A stretch of 64,000 nt of DNA from CAVTTH01 sp963737545 (GTDB lineage Bacteria > Verrucomicrobiota > Verrucomicrobiia > Chthoniobacterales > UBA10450): positions 1,364,001 through 1,428,000 of the forward strand of contig CAVTTH010000003.1 of the NCBI GenBank assembly GCA_963737545.1, given 5' to 3'. A model generated the notes under the pieces. It was given only the letters and a program-made list of their open reading frames with translations. It was not told the DNA's origin and ran no database searches. Shown in pieces: positions 1 through 6,652 of this stretch. The translations under genes and the position numbers were made by a program. How positions within the stretch are numbered: the first letter of the stretch is position 1; each line of letters starts with the position of its first letter.

Positions 1-315
1 CCGCTCCCTTACACTGCTGCCTGGCACCATCGCCATCTCTATAACCCGCGCAGCGTGGTGCAGGATTCGAACATGCCTCCGTTTCGTTTTCTCTACCAGA
101 AGCGCCGGATCAGCGGGCAAGCGGCGGCCGATGCAGTCAACTTCATCGGTGACGATCGAGATAAACCGCCTCCAAATTGGGAAGTTGTCCCAACCTACGA
201 TGCCGAGTGCCTTGTCGCCTACCTGATGTCGCTCGATCAGTCGCATCCATTGAAAGAAGTGAAATCGACTGCGCCGACCGCCGCCGCCGCTGCGCCGGGG
301 AAAGGAGCGAAATGA
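1..315 (+). CDS. ccoO: cbb3-type cytochrome c oxidase subunit II (CcoO), C-terminal part
   Basis: The reading frame is open from base 1, so the gene begins before the window; 104 residues remain. They include the block HHRHLYNPRSVV followed by SNMPPFRFLY, which is characteristic of CcoO, the membrane-anchored monoheme cytochrome c subunit of cbb3-type oxidases. The heme-binding CXXCH lies upstream and is not visible. The end matches the usual CcoO terminus (AYLMSLDQSH), followed by an Ala/Pro-rich tail. Its stop codon overlaps the next start as ATGA, so the two genes are probably translationally coupled. The protein would pass electrons to the catalytic CcoN subunit. Confidence 0.88.
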   Translation, partial: PLPYTAAWHHRHLYNPRSVVQDSNMPPFRFLYQKRRISGQAAADAVNFIGDDRDKPPPNWEVVPTYDAECLVAYLMSLDQSHPLKEVKSTAPTAAAAAPGKGAK

Positions 316-1085
316 ACGAGCACTCCGAACCACGCGCGCGGCAGGGGATGGATTACGGTGAATCGGAAGATGTGCAGCAGGTTCACGCGGCAATTCAGCG
401 CGAAAAAATCGAGCCGCGTGTCGGCTTGGAGCCGCTTTCGCTCTGGTTGATCGCGGTCTACGGACTCGCCATATTTTTCGGCGGCGCGTACCTTGGCCGT
501 TACTCAGGGAATTTCAGTGGCGACGGATTGGATCCGCTCGGAGGCGAGTCGCGGGCGGCAAAATCCGGTGCTGGTTCCGCCGGCGCTGCGCAGGTGGCGG
601 AGCTCACACCGGCCGAGCGCGGCAAAAAGATTTTTAGCGCGAACTGCGCGGTCTGCCATCAGCCGAGCGGTGTTGGTGCGCAAGGTCAGGGATATCCGCC
701 GCTTGCTGGCTCGGAGATTGTGAATGGCGGCGCGCGTCGGCCGGCGATGATTGTTCTCAAAGGTTTGACCGGGCCAGTCACGGTCAAGGGCGTTCAATAC
801 GGCTCGGCCGTGATGCAGCCATGGGAAAAAACTTTGACCGATCAAAAAATTGCCGATGTGCTGACCTATGTTCGTCAGGAATGGGGAAACACGGGAGGGC
901 CAATCACAGCGGAACAGATTGCGGCGCTTAGGAAAGAACTGGCCGGCCGCACCGAATCATGGCAGGAGCACGACATTCTCGCCGTTCCCGCGGATGCCGG
1001 ACTTCCGGGTGGCGAAGCCGCTCCCGCCGGTAAACCGGGCGAAGCGTCAAAACCTGCTGCGAGCCCGCCTCCACCTAAGGGCTAG
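312..1085 (+). CDS. membrane-anchored monoheme cytochrome c, CcoP-like
   Basis: The 257-residue protein has a hydrophilic N-terminus, one membrane segment near residues 45-65 (LSLWLIAVYGLAIFFGGAYL), a cytochrome c domain with one heme motif CAVCH near residue 115, and a Pro/Ala-rich tail. A likely axial Met lies in SAVMQPW. The start at 312 is chosen because AAAGGAG sits 5 bases upstream and the ATG overlaps the ccoO stop. Its place after ccoO suggests it is the third electron-transfer subunit of the oxidase. Typical CcoP has two hemes, so this is a shorter variant. A separate periplasmic-facing cytochrome c is the alternative. Confidence 0.85.
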   Translation: MNEHSEPRARQGMDYGESEDVQQVHAAIQREKIEPRVGLEPLSLWLIAVYGLAIFFGGAYLGRYSGNFSGDGLDPLGGESRAAKSGAGSAGAAQVAELTPAERGKKIFSANCAVCHQPSGVGAQGQGYPPLAGSEIVNGGARRPAMIVLKGLTGPVTVKGVQYGSAVMQPWEKTLTDQKIADVLTYVRQEWGNTGGPITAEQIAALRKELAGRTESWQEHDILAVPADAGLPGGEAAPAGKPGEASKPAASPPPPKG

Positions 1086-1133
1086 AAAATTCGCTCGTTA
1101 GGGCGTGATTCCGTCGCGAGACCGCGAGAATCT

Positions 1134-1562
1134 TCAGCCGACGAGTTCGACTGAACCATCGGCTGAGGAGAAATGTCGTAGCGGCGCGTCAAAAGTAAGC
1201 AAGGTGGCATTCCACGATTCGGCGAGCCAAACCAGGACGGCATCGTTCACCTGGTTATGCCCGTGGCACCGCTGGAGCAAATTCATGAGTCGCGGGAGTT
1301 GTCGTTTTCTCGCCTCAAGATAAACGTGATCTTTGTCTGAAATTAGAGCGACCAGCATCTGCCCGGCCTGAGCCGGAGATTTTGCGTCGGGAATGGCGGT
1401 TGGATTGCTGGAAATGCGCACAAAAGCAGCCTGAGTGAGCAGGCAGGTGGCCCAGCGATAATTTCCGCGCTGCGTGAGACGTGCGGTCGCTCGCTTATGG
1501 AACGGATGATTAGGCCAGGCCAGCGCAAGCAGGACATTAGCGTCCAGAAGGAGTGTCTTCAT
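1134..1562 (-). CDS. vapC: VapC-family PIN-domain ribonuclease toxin
   Basis: The 142-residue protein opens with LLLDANVLLALAW, the acidic motif of PIN nucleases. Further conserved acidic positions are in NDAVLVWLAE and LLTFDAPL. PIN toxins cleave RNA, often tRNA, with Mg2+ held by these carboxylates. It overlaps the upstream antitoxin gene by 26 bases on the same strand, the normal toxin-antitoxin arrangement. The TIGR00028-like length (about 140 residues) and the HPFH motif after the first strand support the VapC family. The target RNA cannot be read from sequence. Confidence 0.9.
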   Translation of the reverse strand: MKTLLLDANVLLALAWPNHPFHKRATARLTQRGNYRWATCLLTQAAFVRISSNPTAIPDAKSPAQAGQMLVALISDKDHVYLEARKRQLPRLMNLLQRCHGHNQVNDAVLVWLAESWNATLLTFDAPLRHFSSADGSVELVG

Positions 1563-1788
1563 TTTCTTCCCAAGCCTGGCGGACCGATCGTAGAGAAATT
1601 AATGGAGCATTCTTGTCTACCTCAAAGGTGGGGAATCGCCTGCCGCGTTTTGCTCTTGGATCTTCCGATTTTTGCAAAGCCCGGTGAATCAACTGCGAAA
1701 TCACTTCTCCCAACCGCCGTCCCGATGCCTTGGAAAGACTCATCGCCGCTTCGTACGCTTGATCGTCAAGAGTTATCGTTGTCCGCAT
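1537..1788 (-). CDS. vapB: ribbon-helix-helix antitoxin of the VapBC pair
   Basis: The 83-residue protein starts MRTTITLDDQAYEAA, the classic ribbon-helix-helix N-terminus in which the first strand contacts DNA. The C-terminal half (VDKNAPLISLRSVRQAWEE) would wrap the toxin. ATG at 1788 is preferred over an in-frame TTG at 1797 because it places the beta-strand at the extreme N-terminus. It is co-transcribed with vapC and probably represses its own promoter through the inverted repeat just upstream. Confidence 0.85.
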   Translation of the reverse strand: MRTTITLDDQAYEAAMSLSKASGRRLGEVISQLIHRALQKSEDPRAKRGRRFPTFEVDKNAPLISLRSVRQAWEENEDTPSGR

Positions 1789-1802
1789 GGGATACAATGA
1801 TA

Positions 1803-1815
1803 CACTGATGCAGTG
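1803..1815. promoter_or_regulatory. candidate VapB operator (5-3-5 perfect inverted repeat)
   Basis: CACTG and CAGTG are separated by three bases, 15 bp upstream of the vapB ATG. A nearby partial repeat (TGTATCA then TTGTATC on the minus strand) could be a second half-site. The position fits autoregulation by a ribbon-helix-helix antitoxin. This is an inference, since the repeat is short. Confidence 0.4.
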
Positions 1816-1818
1816 ATG

Positions 1819-2724
1819 TCAAAAAGAAAGGACGGTTTTTGGGAATTCGGCGGTCGCTGCCGTCAGACCATTCCTGAGGCATTCCGGGCAAAGAAGAAAA
1901 TCACGATTTTCCCGCTCGGCTTCTTCCGCGAGAAGGAAAAGCTTGTGACACGGATCGTGCAGACAATTCACGAAGCGGCTGGTCGGCCGGCTTGTATGCG
2001 CGCATCGGCCGATCTGGACCAGGCCTTCTTCCACGCGCACCGTCATTCGCTGATCGAACACGAAACATTCGCCCTGCCAATGCTCGTTCCCGAATTTCTC
2101 CTGATAGGTGAGAATGCCGCCGCGGAGTTGAAAAACGTTCTTGAAACCTTTGCTGCGCAAGAGCGCTGATGCTTTCTCACAGCGAATTCCGCCGGTGCAA
2201 TACATCAGCACGGTCTTTTCTTTCAGCGGTTCGAGCCGATTCACGTAGCCAGGCAGATCGCGGAAATTCTCGATCTCGCAGGTAATCGCGTTTTCAAATT
2301 TCCCGGCCTCCCATTCAAACCGGTTCCGAATATCAAGTAGCACGGTATCAGGTTCCTCCTCCATTCTCCGCTTCCACTCCGCAGCGCTAAGTTGGTTGTC
2401 CTGGTCCGGCACGATCTCGCCCGCATTCAGCGTCACGATCTCCCGCCTTACCTTCACGACGAGTTTCGGGAAAGTGGCCGTGTCGCCCGCGCTGACCTTG
2501 AAGTCGACATCCGCGAATCGCGTGTCCGCTTTGAGCGACGCGACATATTGATTCACCGCTTCAGCTGGTCCGGCCAGAGTGCCGTTGATTCCCTCGGACG
2601 CGATAAGCACCCGGCCCTTGAGTCCGAGAGATGAGCAGAGCGCGCGTTGCCCGAAAGCAAACTCGTTGGGGTTCGCGATCGAGACGTATTTATAAAATAG
2701 AATGACCGGGCAAACTTCCGCCAT
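1819..2724 (-). CDS. trhO: tRNA uridine(34) hydroxylase TrhO (rhodanese-like, YceA family)
   Basis: The 301-residue protein has an N-terminal ferredoxin-like part (VILFYKYVSIANP, LIASEGINGTLAG) and a central rhodanese domain with the active-site loop YCTGGIRCEKA. A C-terminal Cys-rich segment (CAHTS, CLHDPCH, CPEC) follows. TrhO makes 5-hydroxyuridine at the wobble position of some tRNAs in an oxygen-dependent way. ATG at 2724 is chosen because family members begin just before this strand; the frame is open further upstream, but that part encodes sequence belonging to a dinB fragment. No partner gene lies next to it. Confidence 0.93.
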   Translation of the reverse strand: MAEVCPVILFYKYVSIANPNEFAFGQRALCSSLGLKGRVLIASEGINGTLAGPAEAVNQYVASLKADTRFADVDFKVSAGDTATFPKLVVKVRREIVTLNAGEIVPDQDNQLSAAEWKRRMEEEPDTVLLDIRNRFEWEAGKFENAITCEIENFRDLPGYVNRLEPLKEKTVLMYCTGGIRCEKASALLRSKGFKNVFQLRGGILTYQEKFGNEHWQGECFVFDQRMTVRVEEGLVQIGRCAHTSRPTSRFVNCLHDPCHKLFLLAEEAERENRDFLLCPECLRNGLTAATAEFPKTVLSF

Positions 2725-2758
2725 GGGTGCGTAGATATTACGACATAACACGTCTACA

Positions 2759-2881
2759 CTACAGAGCAGGCTCAGCTGGGGTTGCATCTTTCTCGGCAAT
2801 GCTCGCGAAGCGCACGCCAACTCCCATCAGGCGCACGCTTTTTCCGGTGCGGGCGAATGCTTCGACCAACAGTGGTCGCAT
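2759..2881 (-). pseudogene. fragment of a second dinB copy (C-terminal about 40 codons)
   Basis: Read on the minus strand, this stretch encodes EAFARTGKSVRLMGVGVRF, identical to the same block in the intact DinB C-terminus at 3225. Flanking residues differ (IAEKD against LSEKD). DNA similarity begins at 2762, matching 3226, and fades near 2885. No polymerase palm or active site is present, so the fragment is a remnant. It abuts a 5'-truncated DUF433 gene on the opposite strand, suggesting a recombination junction. Confidence 0.75.
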
Positions 2882-2894
2882 CTTCACCGAAGCG

Positions 2895-3086
2895 GGGGAA
2901 GGGGGACGGCCCTGCATTCGCGGGATGCGCATCCGGGTGAAAGATATTTTGGAGGCGCTCGCCGGGGGCGCTAACGAGGCGAAGATTCTCGAAAGTTTTC
3001 CATATCTTGAGCGGGAAGACATTCAGGCGGCGCTGGAGTATGCCGCGCAACAGGCAGATCACGTGGTGTTATCACTGGCCGAGTGA
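2895..3086 (+). pseudogene. 5'-truncated DUF433 (VapB-like antitoxin) gene
   Basis: The frame encodes GGRPCIRGMRIRVKDILEAL followed by ILESFPYLEREDIQAALEYAA, the hallmark core of DUF433 proteins. These usually pair with a DUF5615 PIN-like toxin. The usual N-terminal strand before GGRPCIRG is missing. Upstream the frame runs open into the antisense of the dinB fragment, so any longer product would be chimeric. An internal ATG at 2925 could still start a short protein. Right after the stop, GTGAAAATTGTGGTC followed by TGA reads VKIVV-stop, which resembles the first codons of a DUF5615 toxin; that last point is speculative. Confidence 0.6.
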
Positions 3087-3125
3087 AAATTGTGGTCTGA
3101 AAACCTCTAAATTCGCGCAGAAGCG

Positions 3126-3146
3126 ATATACGTGACTCACGTATAT
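3126..3146. promoter_or_regulatory. perfect 21-bp palindrome, candidate operator
   Basis: Two 10-base arms, ATATACGTGA and TCACGTATAT, flank a single central C. The site lies in non-coding DNA between the truncated DUF433 gene and the 3' end of dinB. A GTGA-N-TCAC core suits a dimeric helix-turn-helix repressor better than a terminator, since no T-run follows. No gene with a clear start is positioned immediately downstream, so the regulated gene may have been lost. Confidence 0.5.
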
Positions 3147-3224
3147 GCGTTAAGGCCCTCCGCCGAAAATCGATTCCCGAGTTCCCGCCGTGCCTCAGTT
3201 TGTAATCTTGTCGTTCATGACCCA

Positions 3225-4286
3225 TCAGAGCAGGCTCAACTGCGTCTCGTCTTTTTCGGAAAGGCTGGCGAAGCGCACGCCGACTCCCATCAGGCGCACG
3301 CTTTTTCCCGTGCGCGCGAATGCTTCGGCCAGGAGCGATCGAAACTCGTTCAAGGTTGGCGCGAGACCAGCGCGTTCCACCGTTGTCCGTGTGAAATCCG
3401 CGAACTTCAATTTCACGAAGATCTTTGTGACTGTTCGCGCCACGGCTTTCTGCGCCAGTTCCGCCATCAATTCTTCGAACAACTCCTCCAGCTTTTCTTC
3501 GCACTGCTCGAGCGTTTCGAGATCGATCGAAAAGGTCTCTTCGTTGCTGAGCGATTTGCGCTCGCGATCCGGTTCGACCGGGCGGTGATCAACCCCGCGG
3601 CAAAGATCGTATAATTCGAGGCCGAATTTCCCGAACTGCTCCTGAAGTTGGAGTCGCGAGAATTTTTGCATCTCGCCGCAGGTGGAAACGCCGAGTTTTT
3701 CCAGCTTCTGTTCCGTCACCTCGCCGATCCCCCAGATTTTTCGGACCGGCAGCGCAGCCATGAATGCCGGGACCTCATCCGGTTTTACTTCGAACTGTCC
3801 ATTCGGTTTGTTCTGTTCGCTGGCAATCTTCGCGATTAACTTGTTAGGCCCGATTCCAGCCGACGCGGTCAGTTTCGTTTTGCGAAAAATCAAATCCCGA
3901 ATGATTTGGGCGAGCGGTCCGGGCGCGCCAGGATGCGCCGTCACATCGAGATAGGCTTCATCGAGCGAAAGCGGCTCAACCAGGGAGGTGAACCGATGCA
4001 GGATTCCGCGAATCATGGCCGATTCCCGGCGGTAAACGTCGAACCGGGTTGGCAGCACGATCAGATGCGGGCAGCGTTGCAGCGCCATGAAAGTCGGCAT
4101 GGCGGAGCGGACGCCGAATTTTCGCGCCTCATAGTTGCAGGTCGTCAGCACGCCGCGGCGGTCGCGCGCGCCGCCGACGCCGACCGGCTTCCCACGCAGC
4201 TTCGGCTGATCGCGCACTTCGATGGCCGCGTAAAAGCAGTCCATATCCAGATGGATGATCGCGCGCGTTTTCGGGTCCGCCTGCAC
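3225..4286 (-). CDS. dinB: DNA polymerase IV (Y-family translesion polymerase)
   Basis: The 353-residue protein shows the Y-family palm motif HLDMDCFYAAIE near residues 13-24, the second catalytic acidic motif SLDEAYLDVT near residue 104, and the helix-hairpin-helix block KIWGIGEVTEQKLEKLG. It copies past damaged template bases with low fidelity. The start is a GTG at 4286. The C-terminus ends ETQLSLL; Gln-Leu-rich ends like this often bind the beta clamp, consistent with QLSLL here. A diverged copy of the last 40 codons lies about 460 bp away at 2759. Confidence 0.95.
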   Translation of the reverse strand: MQADPKTRAIIHLDMDCFYAAIEVRDQPKLRGKPVGVGGARDRRGVLTTCNYEARKFGVRSAMPTFMALQRCPHLIVLPTRFDVYRRESAMIRGILHRFTSLVEPLSLDEAYLDVTAHPGAPGPLAQIIRDLIFRKTKLTASAGIGPNKLIAKIASEQNKPNGQFEVKPDEVPAFMAALPVRKIWGIGEVTEQKLEKLGVSTCGEMQKFSRLQLQEQFGKFGLELYDLCRGVDHRPVEPDRERKSLSNEETFSIDLETLEQCEEKLEELFEELMAELAQKAVARTVTKIFVKLKFADFTRTTVERAGLAPTLNEFRSLLAEAFARTGKSVRLMGVGVRFASLSEKDETQLSLL

Positions 4287-4330
4287 CGGTCAATTTCGCT
4301 CTATTTCAAGGAGCTTCCAAATATGATGCG

Positions 4331-4413
4331 GTCATCCCGAGCGAAGCCGAGGGATCCCGCAATGTTATCTGAAAGCCTTCGCAACGGGATCCCTCGACTT
4401 CGCTCGGGATGAC
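4331..4413. repeat. dispersed palindromic repeat, family A, two-armed copy 1
   Basis: The left arm begins GTCATCCCGAGCGAAGCC and the right arm is its near-perfect reverse complement ending GCTCGGGATGAC. The arms could fold into a long hairpin. The element lies between the divergent dinB and UPF0173 genes. A single-arm family B motif (GAGCGCCGCTACAACAG) follows at about 4446-4462. Related copies lie at 5231, 13502, 23781, 26857 and 58452. Confidence 0.85.
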
Positions 4414-4520
4414 ATGCGTTGCTGGCTTTTCGCTTCGACGCTCGGAGAGCGCCGCTACAACAGATACGGACGGAAACTCCCGGGTTGAGCGGAATTCATT
4501 TCACCGATTAACTGCATCTC

Positions 4521-5204
4521 ATGAAGATCACTTATTACGGTCATGCCTGTTTCTCGGTCGAAGCCGGCGGCAAAACATTGCTTTTCGATCCGTTCATCAC
4601 GCCCAATCCGCTGGCGAAGGGAATCGACGCGACGAAAATTCCGGCCGATTTCATTCTCGTTTCGCACGGTCATGGCGATCACGTTGCCGATGTCGCGGAT
4701 ATCGCGAGGCGCACTGGCGCGACGGTCATCACTTCGTACGAAGTCGGGTGTTGGTTCGAAGAGAAGAAAGGAGTGAAGAATGTGCAGGCAATGAATCATG
4801 GCGGCTCCGCCAGGACAGATTTCGGGCGCGTGAAACTCACTGCTGCCATTCACAGCAGCTCGATGCCCGACGGCAGTTACGGCGGGAATCCCTGTGGGTT
4901 CGTCATCGAATCGAAGGACGGGAATTTTTATTATTCCGGTGATACGGCGCTCACTTCCGACATGAAGTTGATTGCCGAAACAACCAAACTGGATTTCGCA
5001 GCCTTCCCGATCGGCGATTTTTTCACCATGGGGATCGACGACGCGTTGCGGGCGGCTGATTTCGTTGGCGTCACCAAAATCCTCGGTCTGCACTACGACA
5101 CATTCCCGCCGATCAAGATCGACCACGATGCCGTGATGAAAGCTGCTGGTGCGGCTGGAAAAAAATTGTTCCTGCCCGGGATCGGGGAAACGATCGAGTT
5201 GTAG
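4521..5204 (+). CDS. metal-dependent hydrolase, UPF0173 (metallo-beta-lactamase fold)
   Basis: The 227-residue protein begins MKITYYGHACFSVE and carries the metal-binding motif SHGHGDHVAD near residue 49. Further ligands are visible in NHGG, YSGDTAL and LHYDTFP. This is the complete YtkL/UPF0173 signature. The fold binds two metal ions and hydrolyses an unknown substrate in the cytoplasm. There is no signal peptide. The gene stands alone between two family A repeats, so context gives no clue to substrate. Confidence 0.92.
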   Translation: MKITYYGHACFSVEAGGKTLLFDPFITPNPLAKGIDATKIPADFILVSHGHGDHVADVADIARRTGATVITSYEVGCWFEEKKGVKNVQAMNHGGSARTDFGRVKLTAAIHSSSMPDGSYGGNPCGFVIESKDGNFYYSGDTALTSDMKLIAETTKLDFAAFPIGDFFTMGIDDALRAADFVGVTKILGLHYDTFPPIKIDHDAVMKAAGAAGKKLFLPGIGETIEL

Positions 5205-5230
5205 CTTGAGAGTATTGTATGATTGGCATT

Positions 5231-5323
5231 GTCATCCTGAGCGAAGCGTAGCGGAGTCGAAGGATCCCGTTGCGTTACCTGGACGGTAGCATCGCGGGAT
5301 CCCTCGACTTCGCTCGGGATGAC
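5231..5323. repeat. dispersed palindromic repeat, family A, copy 2
   Basis: The arms GTCATCCTGAGCGAAGCG and CTTCGCTCGGGATGAC enclose GGATCCCG and CGGGATCC. The element separates two convergent genes (UPF0173 hydrolase and threonine aldolase) and may act as a bidirectional terminator, although it has no strong T-run. Confidence 0.85.
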
Positions 5324-5363
5324 AAATTTGGCGAAGATTCACAAAAACGATTGCGGGGTGCGG

Positions 5364-6404
5364 TTACGAGGCAGCCTCCGCGTCCGCGACAAAATCATTG
5401 ATTGCCTCTTCGGTAACAGCCCACGAGCACATCAGGCGATAAACATCGGGCTCGATAAATTTGTAGAAACGCCAGCCGCGGGCGTGCAACGCTTTCACCA
5501 GCAACTCGCGCATTCGAACAAATACCGCATTGGCTTCGCACGGAAAGGCCAGTTCGATTCCCGGGAGAGCGCTGAGTTGCCGCGCCAGTGAGCTGGCCGC
5601 TTCATTCGCGCGTTGGGCGTTGCGCAACCACGCTCCATCTTTCAGCAGGCCAAACCAGGGCGCCGCGAGAAAACGCATCTTCGATGCGAGCTGACCCGCC
5701 TGCTTAACCCGATAATCGAACTCGGTCGCGAGCTCTTTGTTAAAGAAAACAACTAACTCGCCCGCGGCGGTTCCGTTCTTCGTTCCACCAAAACAAAGGA
5801 CATCGACGCCTGCCTGCCACGAGATCGTTTTCGGAGCGCAACCGAGCGCAGCCACGGCGTTGGCGAACCGCGCCCCATCCATGTGCAGCCGCAATGAGTG
5901 TTGTCGGGCAAACTCCCCGAACGCTCTCAGCTCATCGATCGTGTAAACCGTCCCGCGCTCGGTCGCTTGCGTCACGCTGATCGCACGCGGCTTATGGGAA
6001 TGAACATCGCGGTATTTCGCCAGCTCCGCTTCCGCCCGCGCCAGGTCCAGCTTGCCGTTGGCGCCGGAGATCGGGAGGAGCTTCGATCCCTTTGTGAAGA
6101 ACTCGGGTCCGCCGCATTCGTCCGTTTCGATGTGTGCGAACTCATGACAAATGATGCTGTGGAAGGATTGGCAGAGCTGGGCCAGCGCGAGAGAATTGGC
6201 GGCGGTGCCGTTGAACACAAGGAACACTTCGCAGTCCGTCTCGAAAATCTCGCGCACTTGATCGCAAACGCGCGCGGTCCACTTGTCCTCGCCATATGAA
6301 GCGGCCGCGCCGGCATTCGCCTCCTCCAAGGCGGCTAAAGCCTCGGGACAGATTCCGGCGGTGTTGTCGCTTGCGAATTCATGGCGCTGGGTCGTCGAAC
6401 TCAT
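5364..6404 (-). CDS. ltaE: low-specificity threonine aldolase (PLP enzyme)
   Basis: The 346-residue protein begins MSSTTQRHEFASDNTAG, a typical start with the SDN block. The cofactor region is visible in FNGTAANSLAL, in HMDGARFANA (Asp for the pyridine nitrogen) and in FGGTKNGT, where Lys would form the Schiff base. The enzyme splits L-threonine or L-allo-threonine into glycine and acetaldehyde. The frame is open a further 52 codons upstream, but that part runs into an inverted repeat, so ATG at 6404 is used. The acetaldehyde product could feed the aldehyde dehydrogenases elsewhere in the window, which is only an inference. Confidence 0.92.
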   Translation of the reverse strand: MSSTTQRHEFASDNTAGICPEALAALEEANAGAAASYGEDKWTARVCDQVREIFETDCEVFLVFNGTAANSLALAQLCQSFHSIICHEFAHIETDECGGPEFFTKGSKLLPISGANGKLDLARAEAELAKYRDVHSHKPRAISVTQATERGTVYTIDELRAFGEFARQHSLRLHMDGARFANAVAALGCAPKTISWQAGVDVLCFGGTKNGTAAGELVVFFNKELATEFDYRVKQAGQLASKMRFLAAPWFGLLKDGAWLRNAQRANEAASSLARQLSALPGIELAFPCEANAVFVRMRELLVKALHARGWRFYKFIEPDVYRLMCSWAVTEEAINDFVADAEAAS

Positions 6405-6447
6405 CGGCCTTTTCGTACGCGAGATCGACGTGTCGAGCAAACAATCT

Positions 6448-6558
6448 GGGGAGCGCACGCGGCTCGCGTGCTGGCGACGACGGCTCGGCGTCGCGAACTT
6501 TTCGGAGGAAGATTTTGGCGAGCCGCCAAAACCAGCACGCGAGCCGCGTGCGCTCCCC
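6448..6558. repeat. 27-bp perfect inverted repeat, hairpin element
   Basis: The left arm is at 6448-6474 and the right arm at 6532-6558. Each contains GCGCACGCGGCTCGCGTGC or its complement. The 57-bp loop has its own short stems (GGCGACGACGGC; TTTTGGCGAGCCGCC). It lies between the divergent ltaE and putA genes. It differs from the family A and B repeats, and no transposase is present. Confidence 0.85.
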
Positions 6559-6652
6559 ACTGGTGCTAATGCTCGTTCTGCGATGCGAGTTGGCCTCGGC
6601 TGGTTAGCGGATCGGCTTTGCCGAATTTGAGCGGCGGCGTTATTATCGCGTC

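Noticed and set aside
1803..1815. Short inverted repeat as a terminator
   Set aside because: The stem is only 5 bp and has no T-run; an operator for the antitoxin is more likely.
2727..3086. A 119-residue protein including the DUF433 core
   Set aside because: The first half is the antisense of a dinB fragment, so the longer product would be chimeric and probably not functional.
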